Shown piece by piece: positions 26,666 through 34,986 of a stretch of DNA of 64,000 nt; within the stretch, counting starts at the first letter, position 1, and the number at the start of each line of letters is the position of its first letter. Source of the stretch: Caldithrix sp964598255 (lineage in GTDB: Bacteria > Calditrichota > Calditrichia > Calditrichales > Calditrichaceae); the NCBI GenBank assembly GCA_964598255.1, contig CAZRBA010000037.1, positions 1-64,000 of the forward strand. Reading direction: 5' to 3'. Under the pieces are notes generated by a model. That model did no database searches. It saw nothing but the letters and a program-made list of their open reading frames with translations, and was not told the origin of the DNA. A program made the translations under genes and the position numbers.

Positions 26666-26714
26666 ATTTCGACACAAAATCGTCGTAATTTCGTCATTCG
26701 ACAACATTTCGTCA
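26666..26714 (+). promoter_or_regulatory. Candidate enhancer (UAS) direct repeats
   Basis: Three similar 9-mers on the plus strand: ATTTCGACA (26666-26674), ATTTCGTCA (26688-26696) and ATTTCGTCA (26706-26714), with start-to-start spacing of 22 and 18 bp. They lie about 100-150 bp upstream of the sigma-54 promoter, the usual place for binding sites of NtrC-type activators. The rest of the 320-bp gap (26588-26907) shows no gene. Confidence 0.4.
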
Positions 26715-26813
26715 CTTTGGTTTTTACCCGTCTTACAGTCCCCCACATAAAAATACCCCGCCATAATAAGACGCGAAAACAATTTAAAGAAAAGCTTGCG
26801 ATCAGAAAAATTC

Positions 26814-26830
26814 CTGGCACGTCTTTTGTA
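26814..26830 (+). promoter_or_regulatory. Sigma-54 (-24/-12) promoter
   Basis: CTGGCACG-TCTT-TTGTA matches the consensus YTGGCACG-N4-TTGCW at every position except one (T for C in the -12 element). The GG and G(T) dinucleotides have the required 10-bp spacing. The first gene downstream starts 78 nt later, after an AGGAGG RBS. An NtrC-type activator gene lies 3.3 kb away. Confidence 0.75.
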
Positions 26831-26907
26831 TAAAAAGCAACGGAATTTCGGCTTTGGTACTGAAATCAAATTGAGAAAATCAAAAAACCTAATTTTTAGG
26901 AGGCTAC

Positions 26908-27495
26908 ATGGAAAAAATAATTCCCCGCTGGGAATGGCGAACCTTCGGGCAAGATTTGCAAAAAGGCATTCAAGCTATTCAGGCTTACCCCGAAGCAAAA
27001 GTACGCGAGAGTGCGGAAATTTACATCCTATCCGAAAAAAGTAACGATAATACCAAAATTCGTGACGAATTAATGGATATCAAAACGCTCATTCGGGTAA
27101 ACCAAGACGGATTGGAACAATGGACCCCTATTTTAAAAGCAGGTTTTCCCATTCACATTACCGATCTTGCCATTGTCTACAAGGCTTTTAATCTTCCTCT
27201 TCCTTATTTAAAGAAAGACGAATATAGCTACGATGAATATTTAAACGATCTGATTAGCCCGAATAAAGCTTTACACACCGTAAGCGTAGAAAAGGAACGG
27301 CACGGATTTACAATTGATAATTGTATTGTGGAAATTGCCTACGTAAAATTTAATAATGTATCTCATCAGACCATTGCTGTGGAACACGCCGATCCGAATT
27401 TGGTTATTAAAACCGTAAAAAAACTGGGCTTGGATCATTATGAAAACATCAATTACATTAAAGCCATGAAACAACAAATCGGCATTGCCTATTGA
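26908..27495 (+). CDS. CYTH-like (triphosphate tunnel) protein
   Basis: 195 residues, no signal peptide. The order of charged strand motifs fits a divergent CYTH/VTC-like tunnel fold: ESAEIYIL, KIRDELMDIKTL, EQWTPILKAGFPI, SVEKERHGF, CIVEIAYVKF and IAVEHADPN. CYTH-type proteins bind triphosphate-containing ligands (tripolyphosphate, nucleoside or thiamine triphosphate) or make polyphosphate. The classical ExExK at the N-terminus is not clear here, so activity is open. It is the first gene after the sigma-54 promoter, with an AGGAGG RBS. A second CYTH gene lies two genes downstream. Confidence 0.55.
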   Translation: MEKIIPRWEWRTFGQDLQKGIQAIQAYPEAKVRESAEIYILSEKSNDNTKIRDELMDIKTLIRVNQDGLEQWTPILKAGFPIHITDLAIVYKAFNLPLPYLKKDEYSYDEYLNDLISPNKALHTVSVEKERHGFTIDNCIVEIAYVKFNNVSHQTIAVEHADPNLVIKTVKKLGLDHYENINYIKAMKQQIGIAY

Positions 27496-27558
27496 TATTT
27501 TTCCCTAATTTGAGCCTTTGGTGATAAAAAATTTTAAGCTCAACGGAGGCGCGTAAAT

Positions 27559-27960
27559 ATGGAGAAAACAAAACGTTTTCGTCAAGGTCCGATTGAAGAA
27601 GTTTCATGGGGACGTTTTGTCATTAATGGCAAGGAAAACCGAAAAAAAGAAGACGGAAGTATTGTCGGAGCGGGCAAAGATATTTTTTTAATGGGAGATC
27701 ATGTACAACCCTGGTACGAACGTCAAGGGCATTTGCTTACTATTCGCATGGTTCGTCGTGCAGCCGAAGCTCCTGTACAAACGGTGATTATCGGAAACGG
27801 CTTTTACGGTGCTTTGGAAGTTCCAGAAGATGTAATTCGGTTTTTGCAAAAGTCGGACAAAACAGTACACATTAAAAAAACGCCGGAGGCCTGTGCCCTA
27901 TTTAACGAACTCTTTTTACAGGGACAAAAGGTAGCATTACTCGCACATGGAACATGTTGA
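27559..27960 (+). CDS. Mth938/AAMDC-domain protein
   Basis: 133 residues. A compact Mth938-like (DUF498) domain covers most of the protein: FRQGPIEEVSWGRFVINGK at the start, WYERQGHLLTIRMV, TVIIGNGFYGALEVPEDV and the closing ALFNELFLQGQKVALLAHGTC. The family is found alone or fused to others and has no settled biochemical role; human AAMDC is linked to metabolism. RBS GGAGG. It lies between two CYTH-type genes, apparently in the same transcript. Confidence 0.85.
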   Translation: MEKTKRFRQGPIEEVSWGRFVINGKENRKKEDGSIVGAGKDIFLMGDHVQPWYERQGHLLTIRMVRRAAEAPVQTVIIGNGFYGALEVPEDVIRFLQKSDKTVHIKKTPEACALFNELFLQGQKVALLAHGTC

Positions 27961-28033
27961 ATTTCGTTGTTAATTCAACATCCGCAGACAATCGATACCA
28001 TCGGATTCGTACAAAAAAAAGAAAGGATGAACA

Positions 28034-28516
28034 ATGGCTCAGGAGATCGAACGAAAATTTTTAGTAAAAAATAATTCGTTTAAAAAAGACGCTTTTAAAT
28101 CAACACGCATTGTGCAGGGATATTTGTCTTCCGTTCCGGAGCGTACCGTTCGCGTGCGTATCAAAGGCGACAAAGGGTATTTAACCGTAAAAGGGATCGG
28201 AAACGAATCCGGAGCCAGTCGTTTTGAGTGGGAAATCGAAATTCCCAAACAAGATGCCCAAAATTTGCTTAAAATTTGCGAACCAGGCGTAATTGACAAA
28301 ACGCGTTATTTGGTTAAAGCCGGTAACCATACCTTTGAAGTGGACGAATTTTATGGTGACAACGAAGGGCTTGTAGTGGCCGAAGTTGAGCTTGAATCCG
28401 AAGATCAGACTTTCGAAAAACCAGATTGGCTCGGAGAAGAAGTAACCGGCGATCCTCGCTATTACAATTCCATGCTCATGAAAAATCCGTTCAAAAACTG
28501 GCAACACAACCAATAA
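28034..28516 (+). CDS. CYTH domain protein (inorganic triphosphatase-like)
   Basis: 160 residues, a clear CYTH domain. The N-terminal AQEIERKFLV contains the ExExK signature. RTVRVRIKGDKGYLTVKG, EWEIEIP, KTRYLV, FEVDEFYG and VAEVELESED supply the alternating basic and acidic residues of the tunnel. Bacterial short CYTH proteins (about 150-160 residues) of this type hydrolyse tripolyphosphate (NeuTTM-like) or, more rarely, act as class IV adenylate cyclases. The length and neighbours favour a triphosphatase. RBS AAAGGA. The transporter gene starts 9 nt after its stop. Confidence 0.88.
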   Translation: MAQEIERKFLVKNNSFKKDAFKSTRIVQGYLSSVPERTVRVRIKGDKGYLTVKGIGNESGASRFEWEIEIPKQDAQNLLKICEPGVIDKTRYLVKAGNHTFEVDEFYGDNEGLVVAEVELESEDQTFEKPDWLGEEVTGDPRYYNSMLMKNPFKNWQHNQ

Positions 28517-28525
28517 CCGGAAATA

Positions 28526-30028
28526 ATGATGCACTTACTTCTTCGCAGAAAAATCATCGTTGTCAGTCTGTTCGTGCTGTTTGCGCTTACCATTCTGCGC
28601 GCCGAGTTTCCCGAACGCCCCATTACCATTATCGTTCATTCCAAACCGGGTAGCGCTATCGATATTACCAGTCGCCAAATTGCCAATATCGCGCGTAAAT
28701 ATTGTCCGGTTCCCATGTTGGTCGAAAACAAAAGCGGCGGCTCCGGAGTAGTTGCCATGCGCACTGCACTGTCGCGTCCGGACGATGGTTATACCATTTT
28801 AGGTGTTACCAAATCATTTATTTCTACAATTCTGCTTACCAAAAGCGGTATTTCCATGGATGATTTCTATTTTTTAGCCTGCATGGTTGTCGATCCCGAA
28901 GCGTTGATTACCAACAAGAATTCGAATGTGCGAACTCTCGAAGATATTATTCGTGATGCCAAAGCAAAACACGGCAAACAACGCTGGCTCGGGCCTCTGG
29001 TCGGCGGCGTCGATCATTTGATGGCCGTTAAGTCGTGGGAAGTTTTGGGCATAAAAGCCGAATGGATTCCATATGAAGGCGGCTCCGATGCGCTGGCAGC
29101 CTTAATGGGACAACACGGAGCAGTTTACGTGGGCAATCCGGTGGATATTTTGGGGCGCCCCGATCTGATGATTGCGGTAGTAGCTGCTCCGCATCGTTTG
29201 CCGCAGTTCCCGCAAGCACCAACCTTTGTTGAAAAAGGCTATTCTTTAAAAAGCGAAGTCCTTTGGCGCGGCTATGCCGTACGGCAGGGAACAAATGCCG
29301 CAGCTATTAATTATTTAACGGATTTATTTAAAAAAATCAGCAAAGATTCCACCTGGCTGCACTTTGTGCATTCCACGGCCGCACAACCCGTTTTTTTCGA
29401 CCATCCGCAATTTACACGCATGGTTAATCATGACCAAAAAGATGCTATTAAATATTTGCAAAAAGCCGGAATCTTAAAAGTTACCACTCGTTATACCCGT
29501 AACGGCTATTTTAAAAATGCCGTGTTGCTGGGAGCGCTTTATTTGTTTCTTTTAATATTAATTTATTTTTTCAAACGAAAATGGTTTAATGGCGATATCG
29601 TTATTGCCGGATTTTTTATTTTCACGGGAATTTATCTCTATTTGTTAACATTCAACTTTCCTGCCGGTAAACTTGCTTCGGCGGTCGGTCCGGCATCCAT
29701 CCCGCGTTTGTGGATTTACGGACTTTGGTTTTTTAACAGTTGGTTAATTGTTCGTGCTGTCAAACATCCGGAACAAAAATACGACAAACAGGGCAATGTT
29801 ATCATTCCTTTGCGACTGACGATTTTAATGATTGTGTACGTGTTAATCATTCGCGTATTGGGTTATTATTTGAGTACACTGCTCTTTTTAATAACCGGAG
29901 CGTACATCCTAAATTATCGCAAGCATGCTCTGATTTTTGTGGTTTCCGTTGCGTATATTTTGTTTTCGTATTTGGTTTTTTACAAAATATTACAAGTTCC
30001 TTTACCAGGGATGAACTTGTTTCATTAA
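28526..30028 (+). CDS. TctC-TctB fusion of a tripartite tricarboxylate transporter
   Basis: 500 residues. An N-terminal membrane or signal segment (about 8-25) precedes a TctC/Bug-type binding domain (about 27-325: EFPERPITIIVHSKPGSAID, VENKSGGSGVVAMRTA, AKHGKQRWLGP, YEGGSDALAALMGQ). The last 170 residues hold about five membrane helices of TctB type, ending YKILQVPLPGMNLF, where the V-P-L-P-x-G end is usual for TctB. In most bacteria TctC is a separate soluble periplasmic protein, so here the receptor is tethered to the small membrane subunit. The tctA gene follows 19 nt later. The substrate is unknown; the family takes carboxylates and other small anions. Confidence 0.85.
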   Translation: MMHLLLRRKIIVVSLFVLFALTILRAEFPERPITIIVHSKPGSAIDITSRQIANIARKYCPVPMLVENKSGGSGVVAMRTALSRPDDGYTILGVTKSFISTILLTKSGISMDDFYFLACMVVDPEALITNKNSNVRTLEDIIRDAKAKHGKQRWLGPLVGGVDHLMAVKSWEVLGIKAEWIPYEGGSDALAALMGQHGAVYVGNPVDILGRPDLMIAVVAAPHRLPQFPQAPTFVEKGYSLKSEVLWRGYAVRQGTNAAAINYLTDLFKKISKDSTWLHFVHSTAAQPVFFDHPQFTRMVNHDQKDAIKYLQKAGILKVTTRYTRNGYFKNAVLLGALYLFLLILIYFFKRKWFNGDIVIAGFFIFTGIYLYLLTFNFPAGKLASAVGPASIPRLWIYGLWFFNSWLIVRAVKHPEQKYDKQGNVIIPLRLTILMIVYVLIIRVLGYYLSTLLFLITGAYILNYRKHALIFVVSVAYILFSYLVFYKILQVPLPGMNLFH

Positions 30029-30047
30029 AAAAGAAATTGTAAAACGT

Positions 30048-31538
30048 ATGGAAATTTTTACCGAGCTATCCACCGGTTTTCGTTTACTGCTTTCATGGAC
30101 ACCTGTTTTAATGGTCGCTTTGGGTGTGATGATGGGCATTTTGGTCGGTGTTATTCCCGGACTTTCTCCTGCCATGGGTGTAGCTTTACTGGTTCCGTTC
30201 AGTTACGGAATGGAGCCCTTAAATGCTTTGATTCTGCTTACTTCCGTTTATGCGGCCGCCAATTACGGCGGTACCATAACCGCAATCGCCATAAATACGC
30301 CAGGTACTCCTTCGGCTATTGTGTCCACGTTTGATGGCTACCCTTTAACCAAACAAGGGCAACCGGGAAAAGCTTTGGGCACTTCGGTTATTGCTTCCAC
30401 CATTGGCGGCTTTTTCGGCGCCGTCATTTTGGTCTTTTTTTCCGGCCCATTGGCCAGCGCCGCTCTTAAGTTCGGACCGGCCGAATATTTTTCTTTGGCC
30501 ATTTTCGGTTTAACCATCATTTCTTCTCTTTCACGCGGGAATTGGATTAAGGCCTTTATTGCCACATTAATTGGTTTGCTTTTAAATACAGTAGGTATGG
30601 ATCCGTTTACAGGATATCTCCGCTTTACTTTCGGAATTCCTGAATTAGCTGATGGCTTCGGTTTTATTCCGGCCTTGATCGGATTGTTTGCTCTTGGGGA
30701 AATTTTTCTTTCCTTGGAAAAATCGGAAAAGGTTAAATCGGCGGTAAGGAAAATTTCTTCGGAAATGCCCAAATTTAAAGAAATCTGGAAAATCAAACGT
30801 ACCATCCTGCAATCCTCCGTAATCGGAACCTTAATTGGCGTTGTGCCTGGCGCCGGTGCAACCATTGCCGCATTTATTGCTTACGGCGAGGCCAAACGCA
30901 TCAGCAAAAATCCGCAAAAATTTGGTAAGGGAGCTTTGGATGGCGTTGCTGCATCGGGCGCTGCCACCAGCGGTTCGGTTGGCGGTGCATTGGTCCCGTT
31001 GCTTACCCTTGGCATTCCCGGAAGCGCTGCTACCGCCGTTTTAATCGGTGCCCTAATGTTGCACGGACTTACCCCCGGTCCGGAACTGTTTAAAAGCAAT
31101 GCGGCCATTATTTACGGTCTTTTTGCCAGCTTGTTTTTGGCTTATGCCGTAATGTTTGTCTTGGGATATTTGGGGAATCAATTATGGATTAAAATTATCT
31201 CACTTCCCAGAGAATTGCTTTTTCCGCTTATTTTGGCCATTGCTTTTATCGGCAGCTACTCGGTTAATAATTCCCTGTTCGATGTTTGGAGTTGTCTGGG
31301 CTTCGGAATTTTGGGTTGGATTTTACGACGCTACAACTTTCCCACTGCTCCGGTTATTTTAGGTCTTATTTTGGGATTTTTGGCGGAAACCAATTTCAGA
31401 AGGGCCTTACTGATGGGCGACTGGCGTATTTTCTTTACGCATCCGGTAAGTTTGGCCCTGCTTGTTCTGGCCTTTTTGTCGTTCTTTTATCCCATTGTAA
31501 AAAATAAAATTAAGTTTAATAAAAAAACAAAAGATTAG
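30048..31538 (+). CDS. tctA: Tripartite tricarboxylate transporter large permease TctA
   Basis: 496 residues with about 11-12 membrane segments, the normal TctA size. Signatures include GVIPGLSPAMGVALLVPFSYGMEPLNA, INTPGTPSAIVSTFDGYPLTKQG (the conserved gate region), GVVPGAGATIAAFIAYGEAKR and LTLGIPGSAATAVLIGALMLHGL; only short parts of these repeats are needed to place the family. It uses an ion gradient to import the ligand delivered by the TctC domain of the preceding protein. It is followed by the DUF47 gene 9 nt later. Confidence 0.94.
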   Translation: MEIFTELSTGFRLLLSWTPVLMVALGVMMGILVGVIPGLSPAMGVALLVPFSYGMEPLNALILLTSVYAAANYGGTITAIAINTPGTPSAIVSTFDGYPLTKQGQPGKALGTSVIASTIGGFFGAVILVFFSGPLASAALKFGPAEYFSLAIFGLTIISSLSRGNWIKAFIATLIGLLLNTVGMDPFTGYLRFTFGIPELADGFGFIPALIGLFALGEIFLSLEKSEKVKSAVRKISSEMPKFKEIWKIKRTILQSSVIGTLIGVVPGAGATIAAFIAYGEAKRISKNPQKFGKGALDGVAASGAATSGSVGGALVPLLTLGIPGSAATAVLIGALMLHGLTPGPELFKSNAAIIYGLFASLFLAYAVMFVLGYLGNQLWIKIISLPRELLFPLILAIAFIGSYSVNNSLFDVWSCLGFGILGWILRRYNFPTAPVILGLILGFLAETNFRRALLMGDWRIFFTHPVSLALLVLAFLSFFYPIVKNKIKFNKKTKD

Positions 31539-31547
31539 AGGTTTACC

Positions 31548-32192
31548 ATGGCATTATTATTCAAAAAAACAAAACAATTGGAAGGACAAATCGAAGAATA
31601 TTTGGATTGCGTCGTACGTGGCGCTCTGCTTTTTCGACAGGGAGTCAAATATTATCTCGAAAATCGCATGGACGATTTTGAAGCGCGTCTAAACGATTTG
31701 GATAATTTGGAAAGCCATGGCGATCAACTTCGCCGACAAATCGAAACCAATCTCTACGAACACACACTTATCCCAGAATCGCGTGGCGATGTACTGGGCT
31801 TGCTCGAAAGTACCGATGCCGTTTTGAATACCATGGACGAAACGTTAATGCAGTTTTCCGTGGAAATTCCGGAACTGATTCCCGAGCTTCATCAAATGTA
31901 CATCGAATTGGCCGAGATATCGACGGCTGCCGTAGAAGCCATGGTATTGGCTATTCGTTCCTATTTTCGCGATTTGACGGCCGTTCGCGATCACATTAAC
32001 AAAGTACAATTTTACGAAAACGAATCCGATAAAATCGCACGTAAAATCAAACGCATCGTATTCCGCAAAGATTTGCGTCTCAGTCATAAAATCCACATGC
32101 GCTATTTTGCTTATCACATCGAAAACATTGCCGACGAGGCGGAAGATGTAACCGATCGTTTGGCCATCGCAACCATTAAACGATACCTGTAA
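31548..32192 (+). CDS. DUF47/PhoU-like partner of the PiT transporter
   Basis: 214 residues, all-helical PhoU-like protein of the DUF47 (TIGR00153) type. It shows LLFRQGVKYYLENR, LESHGDQLRRQIETNLYEHTLIPESRGD and ENESDKIARKIKRIVFRKDL, with the E/D-rich metal-binding repeats of the family. DUF47 proteins are regularly encoded beside PiT phosphate transporters and are thought to regulate them. The pit gene starts 13 nt downstream. RBS TTAGAGG. Confidence 0.92.
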   Translation: MALLFKKTKQLEGQIEEYLDCVVRGALLFRQGVKYYLENRMDDFEARLNDLDNLESHGDQLRRQIETNLYEHTLIPESRGDVLGLLESTDAVLNTMDETLMQFSVEIPELIPELHQMYIELAEISTAAVEAMVLAIRSYFRDLTAVRDHINKVQFYENESDKIARKIKRIVFRKDLRLSHKIHMRYFAYHIENIADEAEDVTDRLAIATIKRYL

Positions 32193-32205
32193 CGGGGGCT
32201 GAACA

Positions 32206-33687
32206 ATGATATGGTTTTATTTAATTAGCGGGTTATTTTTAGGTTGGTCTTTGGGCGCAAACGATGCTGCCAACGTGTTCGGTACGGCTGTTGGCTCCAA
32301 AATGGTGCGTTTTAAAGTAGCCGCTTTGGTAGCCAGCGTATTTGTTATTATCGGCGCGGTTGTCAGCGGTGCAGGCGCTGCCCATACTTTAGGCAAACTG
32401 GGCGCGGTTAATGCCATGGCCGGTTCATTTACCGTTGCTTTAGCCGCTGGTGCCACCGTGGCCTGGATGACCAAACTTTCTTTACCGGTTTCCACCTCGC
32501 AGGCCATTGTCGGTGCGATTATCGGTTGGAACTTGTTTACCGGCTCTCCTACCGACCTGAATTCATTGGGAAAAATTTTGGGCACCTGGGTCATATCGCC
32601 GATTTTGGCTGCTATTTTTTCCATTATTTTGTTTAAATTGTTCAAATTGTTTCTGGGAAAAGCGCGCATTCACATGTTGGAACTGGATGCTTACACGCGT
32701 GCCGGTTTAATTTTAGTCGGTGCTTTCGGCGCCTACAGTTTGGGTGCCAATAATATTGCCAATGTTATGGGCGTTTTTGTGCCAGCCTCTCCGTTTCAGG
32801 ATTTGGATTTGTTAGGCTTCCTTCATTTTACAGGTATTCAGCAACTGTTCTTATTAGGCGGTTTGGCCATTGCCGTTGGTATTTACACCTATTCCTACCG
32901 GGTTATGACCACCGTAGGCAACGAGGTTTTTAAACTTACTCCCATTATGGCGTTAATCGTCGTTTTATCCGAATCGATTGTATTGTTTTTATTCGCTTCG
33001 CAGAGTTTGGAGCGCTGGTTAATTATGCATAATTTGCCCCCCATCCCGCTGGTTCCGGTTTCCAGCTCGCAGGCTGTTATCGGCGCGGTAATCGGTATTG
33101 GCATAGCCAAAGGCGGTAAGGGTATTAATTTTAATATTCTCGGCAAAATCGCTTCGGGTTGGGTTTCAACACCCGTGGCCGCCGCTCTGCTTTCGTTTGT
33201 TTTGCTCTTTTTCATGCAAAATGTTTTCGAACGCGAGGTCGTGCATCCGGTAACCTATGAAATTTCGCAGGACGTTTTACAAAAATTGAAGCAGGAACAT
33301 ATTCCGGTTAAAAATTTAACCGCATTAGAAGGACAACGTTTTCGGAATATGTACAAATTCCGTGAAAGTTTAACCAAATTGGCAAATCTTAACGAATCCC
33401 AACTTTACAAAGTTTTCGAAATTGCCGAAGTAGACAGTTTTTACATCGATTCAACCATTGCCAAAACCGAGTTGGACCCCAACGAATTTACTCCGGCACA
33501 AATTGCTGCAGTTAAAAAATTACACGGTAAGGTCTTTTTACACAAATGGCAACTTAACGATGCACTGGCGGCTCTAAGTCCCGAATGGCGGTTAAAACCC
33601 AAAAACATACACAATAAATTTTACAATCAAAACATCATTAAAAAGAGAGCCATATTGTATCAAATATTTAAGAAAACCGCATCGTAA
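32206..33687 (+). CDS. pit: PiT-family inorganic phosphate transporter
   Basis: 493 residues. The two inverted PiT signatures are present: LGANDAANVFGTAVGSKM near residue 17 and LGANNIANVMGVFVPA near residue 183, each followed by a membrane bundle with the VSTSQAIVGAIIGW and VSSSQAVIGAVIG repeats. This is a low-affinity phosphate (or metal-phosphate) symporter of the inner membrane. An additional soluble C-terminal region of about 140 residues (from about 350) follows the last helix; it is charged and helical and could contact the DUF47 partner. The porin gene starts 18 nt downstream. Confidence 0.93.
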   Translation: MIWFYLISGLFLGWSLGANDAANVFGTAVGSKMVRFKVAALVASVFVIIGAVVSGAGAAHTLGKLGAVNAMAGSFTVALAAGATVAWMTKLSLPVSTSQAIVGAIIGWNLFTGSPTDLNSLGKILGTWVISPILAAIFSIILFKLFKLFLGKARIHMLELDAYTRAGLILVGAFGAYSLGANNIANVMGVFVPASPFQDLDLLGFLHFTGIQQLFLLGGLAIAVGIYTYSYRVMTTVGNEVFKLTPIMALIVVLSESIVLFLFASQSLERWLIMHNLPPIPLVPVSSSQAVIGAVIGIGIAKGGKGINFNILGKIASGWVSTPVAAALLSFVLLFFMQNVFEREVVHPVTYEISQDVLQKLKQEHIPVKNLTALEGQRFRNMYKFRESLTKLANLNESQLYKVFEIAEVDSFYIDSTIAKTELDPNEFTPAQIAAVKKLHGKVFLHKWQLNDALAALSPEWRLKPKNIHNKFYNQNIIKKRAILYQIFKKTAS

Positions 33688-33705
33688 TTAAGGAGGAGTT
33701 TAATT

Positions 33706-34974
33706 ATGCGTCATTTTCGTATTTTTTTGACTTTATGTCTGATTTTCATAACCGCTCCTGCTCTGCTTTTGGCACAGCACCATGGGCAGTTCCATACGGT
33801 TATGGTAAACGATTCCACGCCGGACGAGAATCATGTACCGGGATTTTCGGAATGGGATCATGGTATTTATTTTTGGAAATCCAAAGACGGCGCCTTTTGG
33901 GGACGTTTTGATACCCGTGTTTTTATTAACGGTGCCTACTTTTTTGAGAACAAAAACAAATTAAGTAACGGAACGCACTTACGAAAAGGACGTTTGGCAT
34001 TTAAAATTAATTTGTGGCGTGTTTGGTATGTGGAATGGGATATGGATATGGCCGAAGGTGTGGTCGAAGCCAAAGATATGTTTCTATCGTACCACGGTTT
34101 TAAAAATGCCTATTTAAAGTTCGGCCATTTTAAAATGCCTTTTGGTTTGAATATTTTAACCAGTTCCCGTTACATTCCCTTCCCCGAACGTGCTTATAAT
34201 GCGCTGGCATTTAAAATGGGACGACGTCTCGGTATTGAGTACGGACGTTGGAGCAATACCTGGAATATACGCGCTGCTGTGTATGGGCAGTCGTTTGATA
34301 CCAATAAAAATAAAACAAAAGACGAAACTGGCGGCGGAATTGCAGCACGGTTTGCCACCGCACCCGTGCAGACCAAAACAACCATTCTGCATGCCGGTAT
34401 TTCCGCTGTGTGGACTAATCCCGACGACCAGACTAATGTGGTAAGCTTTGACAGCGAACCGGAAACCAAAATAGGCGATACCGAAATTTTGGATACCGAT
34501 TATATTCGCAACGTCAATTACACCACTCGTTTCGGATTGGAAGGTGCCGCCGTTTATCGCAACTTCCATTTGCAAGGCGAATTCAATTTAGTTAAAGTAA
34601 AACGCATGTCCGGATTTACAGACCCAACTTTTTCCGCCGGGTACGTTTATTTGTTGTGGGATATTACCGGTGAATCCCGCAAATGGGACAAAACGCAGGG
34701 CGAATTCCATCAGCTCATCCCCAAAGACAATAAAAAAGGCGCTTGGGAATTGGGCATTCGTTTTAGCAACTTGAATTTATCCGATACTAAAGCCGGTATT
34801 TTGGGCGGTCGTGCAAATAATTACACGATCGGATTAAATTGGTATCCCAATCCGAATATAGTATTTCAACTCGATTACACCTATGTAGCTACTTCGCCCA
34901 ATGCAACCGGCAATGGCTTTGTAGGTGACGATCGTTTTAGCTTTTTGCAATTTATGACAAAATTCTTTTTTTAG
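33706..34974 (+). CDS. Porin O/P family outer-membrane porin
   Basis: 422 residues. A signal peptide (about 1-24, ending in ALLLAQ) is followed by a region of alternating beta-strands typical of the phosphate-selective porin O/P family: WGRFDTRVFINGAYFFE, LRKGRLAFKINLWRVWYVEW, LKFGHFKMPFGLN and a final aromatic residue (FFF end). It likely forms an outer-membrane channel for phosphate, polyphosphate or other anions, which fits its place after the PiT transporter. A strong RBS (AAGGAGGAG) precedes it. Anion selectivity is not visible from sequence. Confidence 0.85.
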   Translation: MRHFRIFLTLCLIFITAPALLLAQHHGQFHTVMVNDSTPDENHVPGFSEWDHGIYFWKSKDGAFWGRFDTRVFINGAYFFENKNKLSNGTHLRKGRLAFKINLWRVWYVEWDMDMAEGVVEAKDMFLSYHGFKNAYLKFGHFKMPFGLNILTSSRYIPFPERAYNALAFKMGRRLGIEYGRWSNTWNIRAAVYGQSFDTNKNKTKDETGGGIAARFATAPVQTKTTILHAGISAVWTNPDDQTNVVSFDSEPETKIGDTEILDTDYIRNVNYTTRFGLEGAAVYRNFHLQGEFNLVKVKRMSGFTDPTFSAGYVYLLWDITGESRKWDKTQGEFHQLIPKDNKKGAWELGIRFSNLNLSDTKAGILGGRANNYTIGLNWYPNPNIVFQLDYTYVATSPNATGNGFVGDDRFSFLQFMTKFFF

Positions 34975-34986
34975 TAGGGGGACGCG

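Noticed and set aside
26268..26750. 160-codon plus-strand frame spanning into the sigma-54 upstream region
   Set aside because: Antisense to the lipoprotein and then non-coding; no RBS or motif.
30338..30865. 175-codon minus-strand frame inside tctA
   Set aside because: Pro/Lys-rich shadow of a clear transporter gene.
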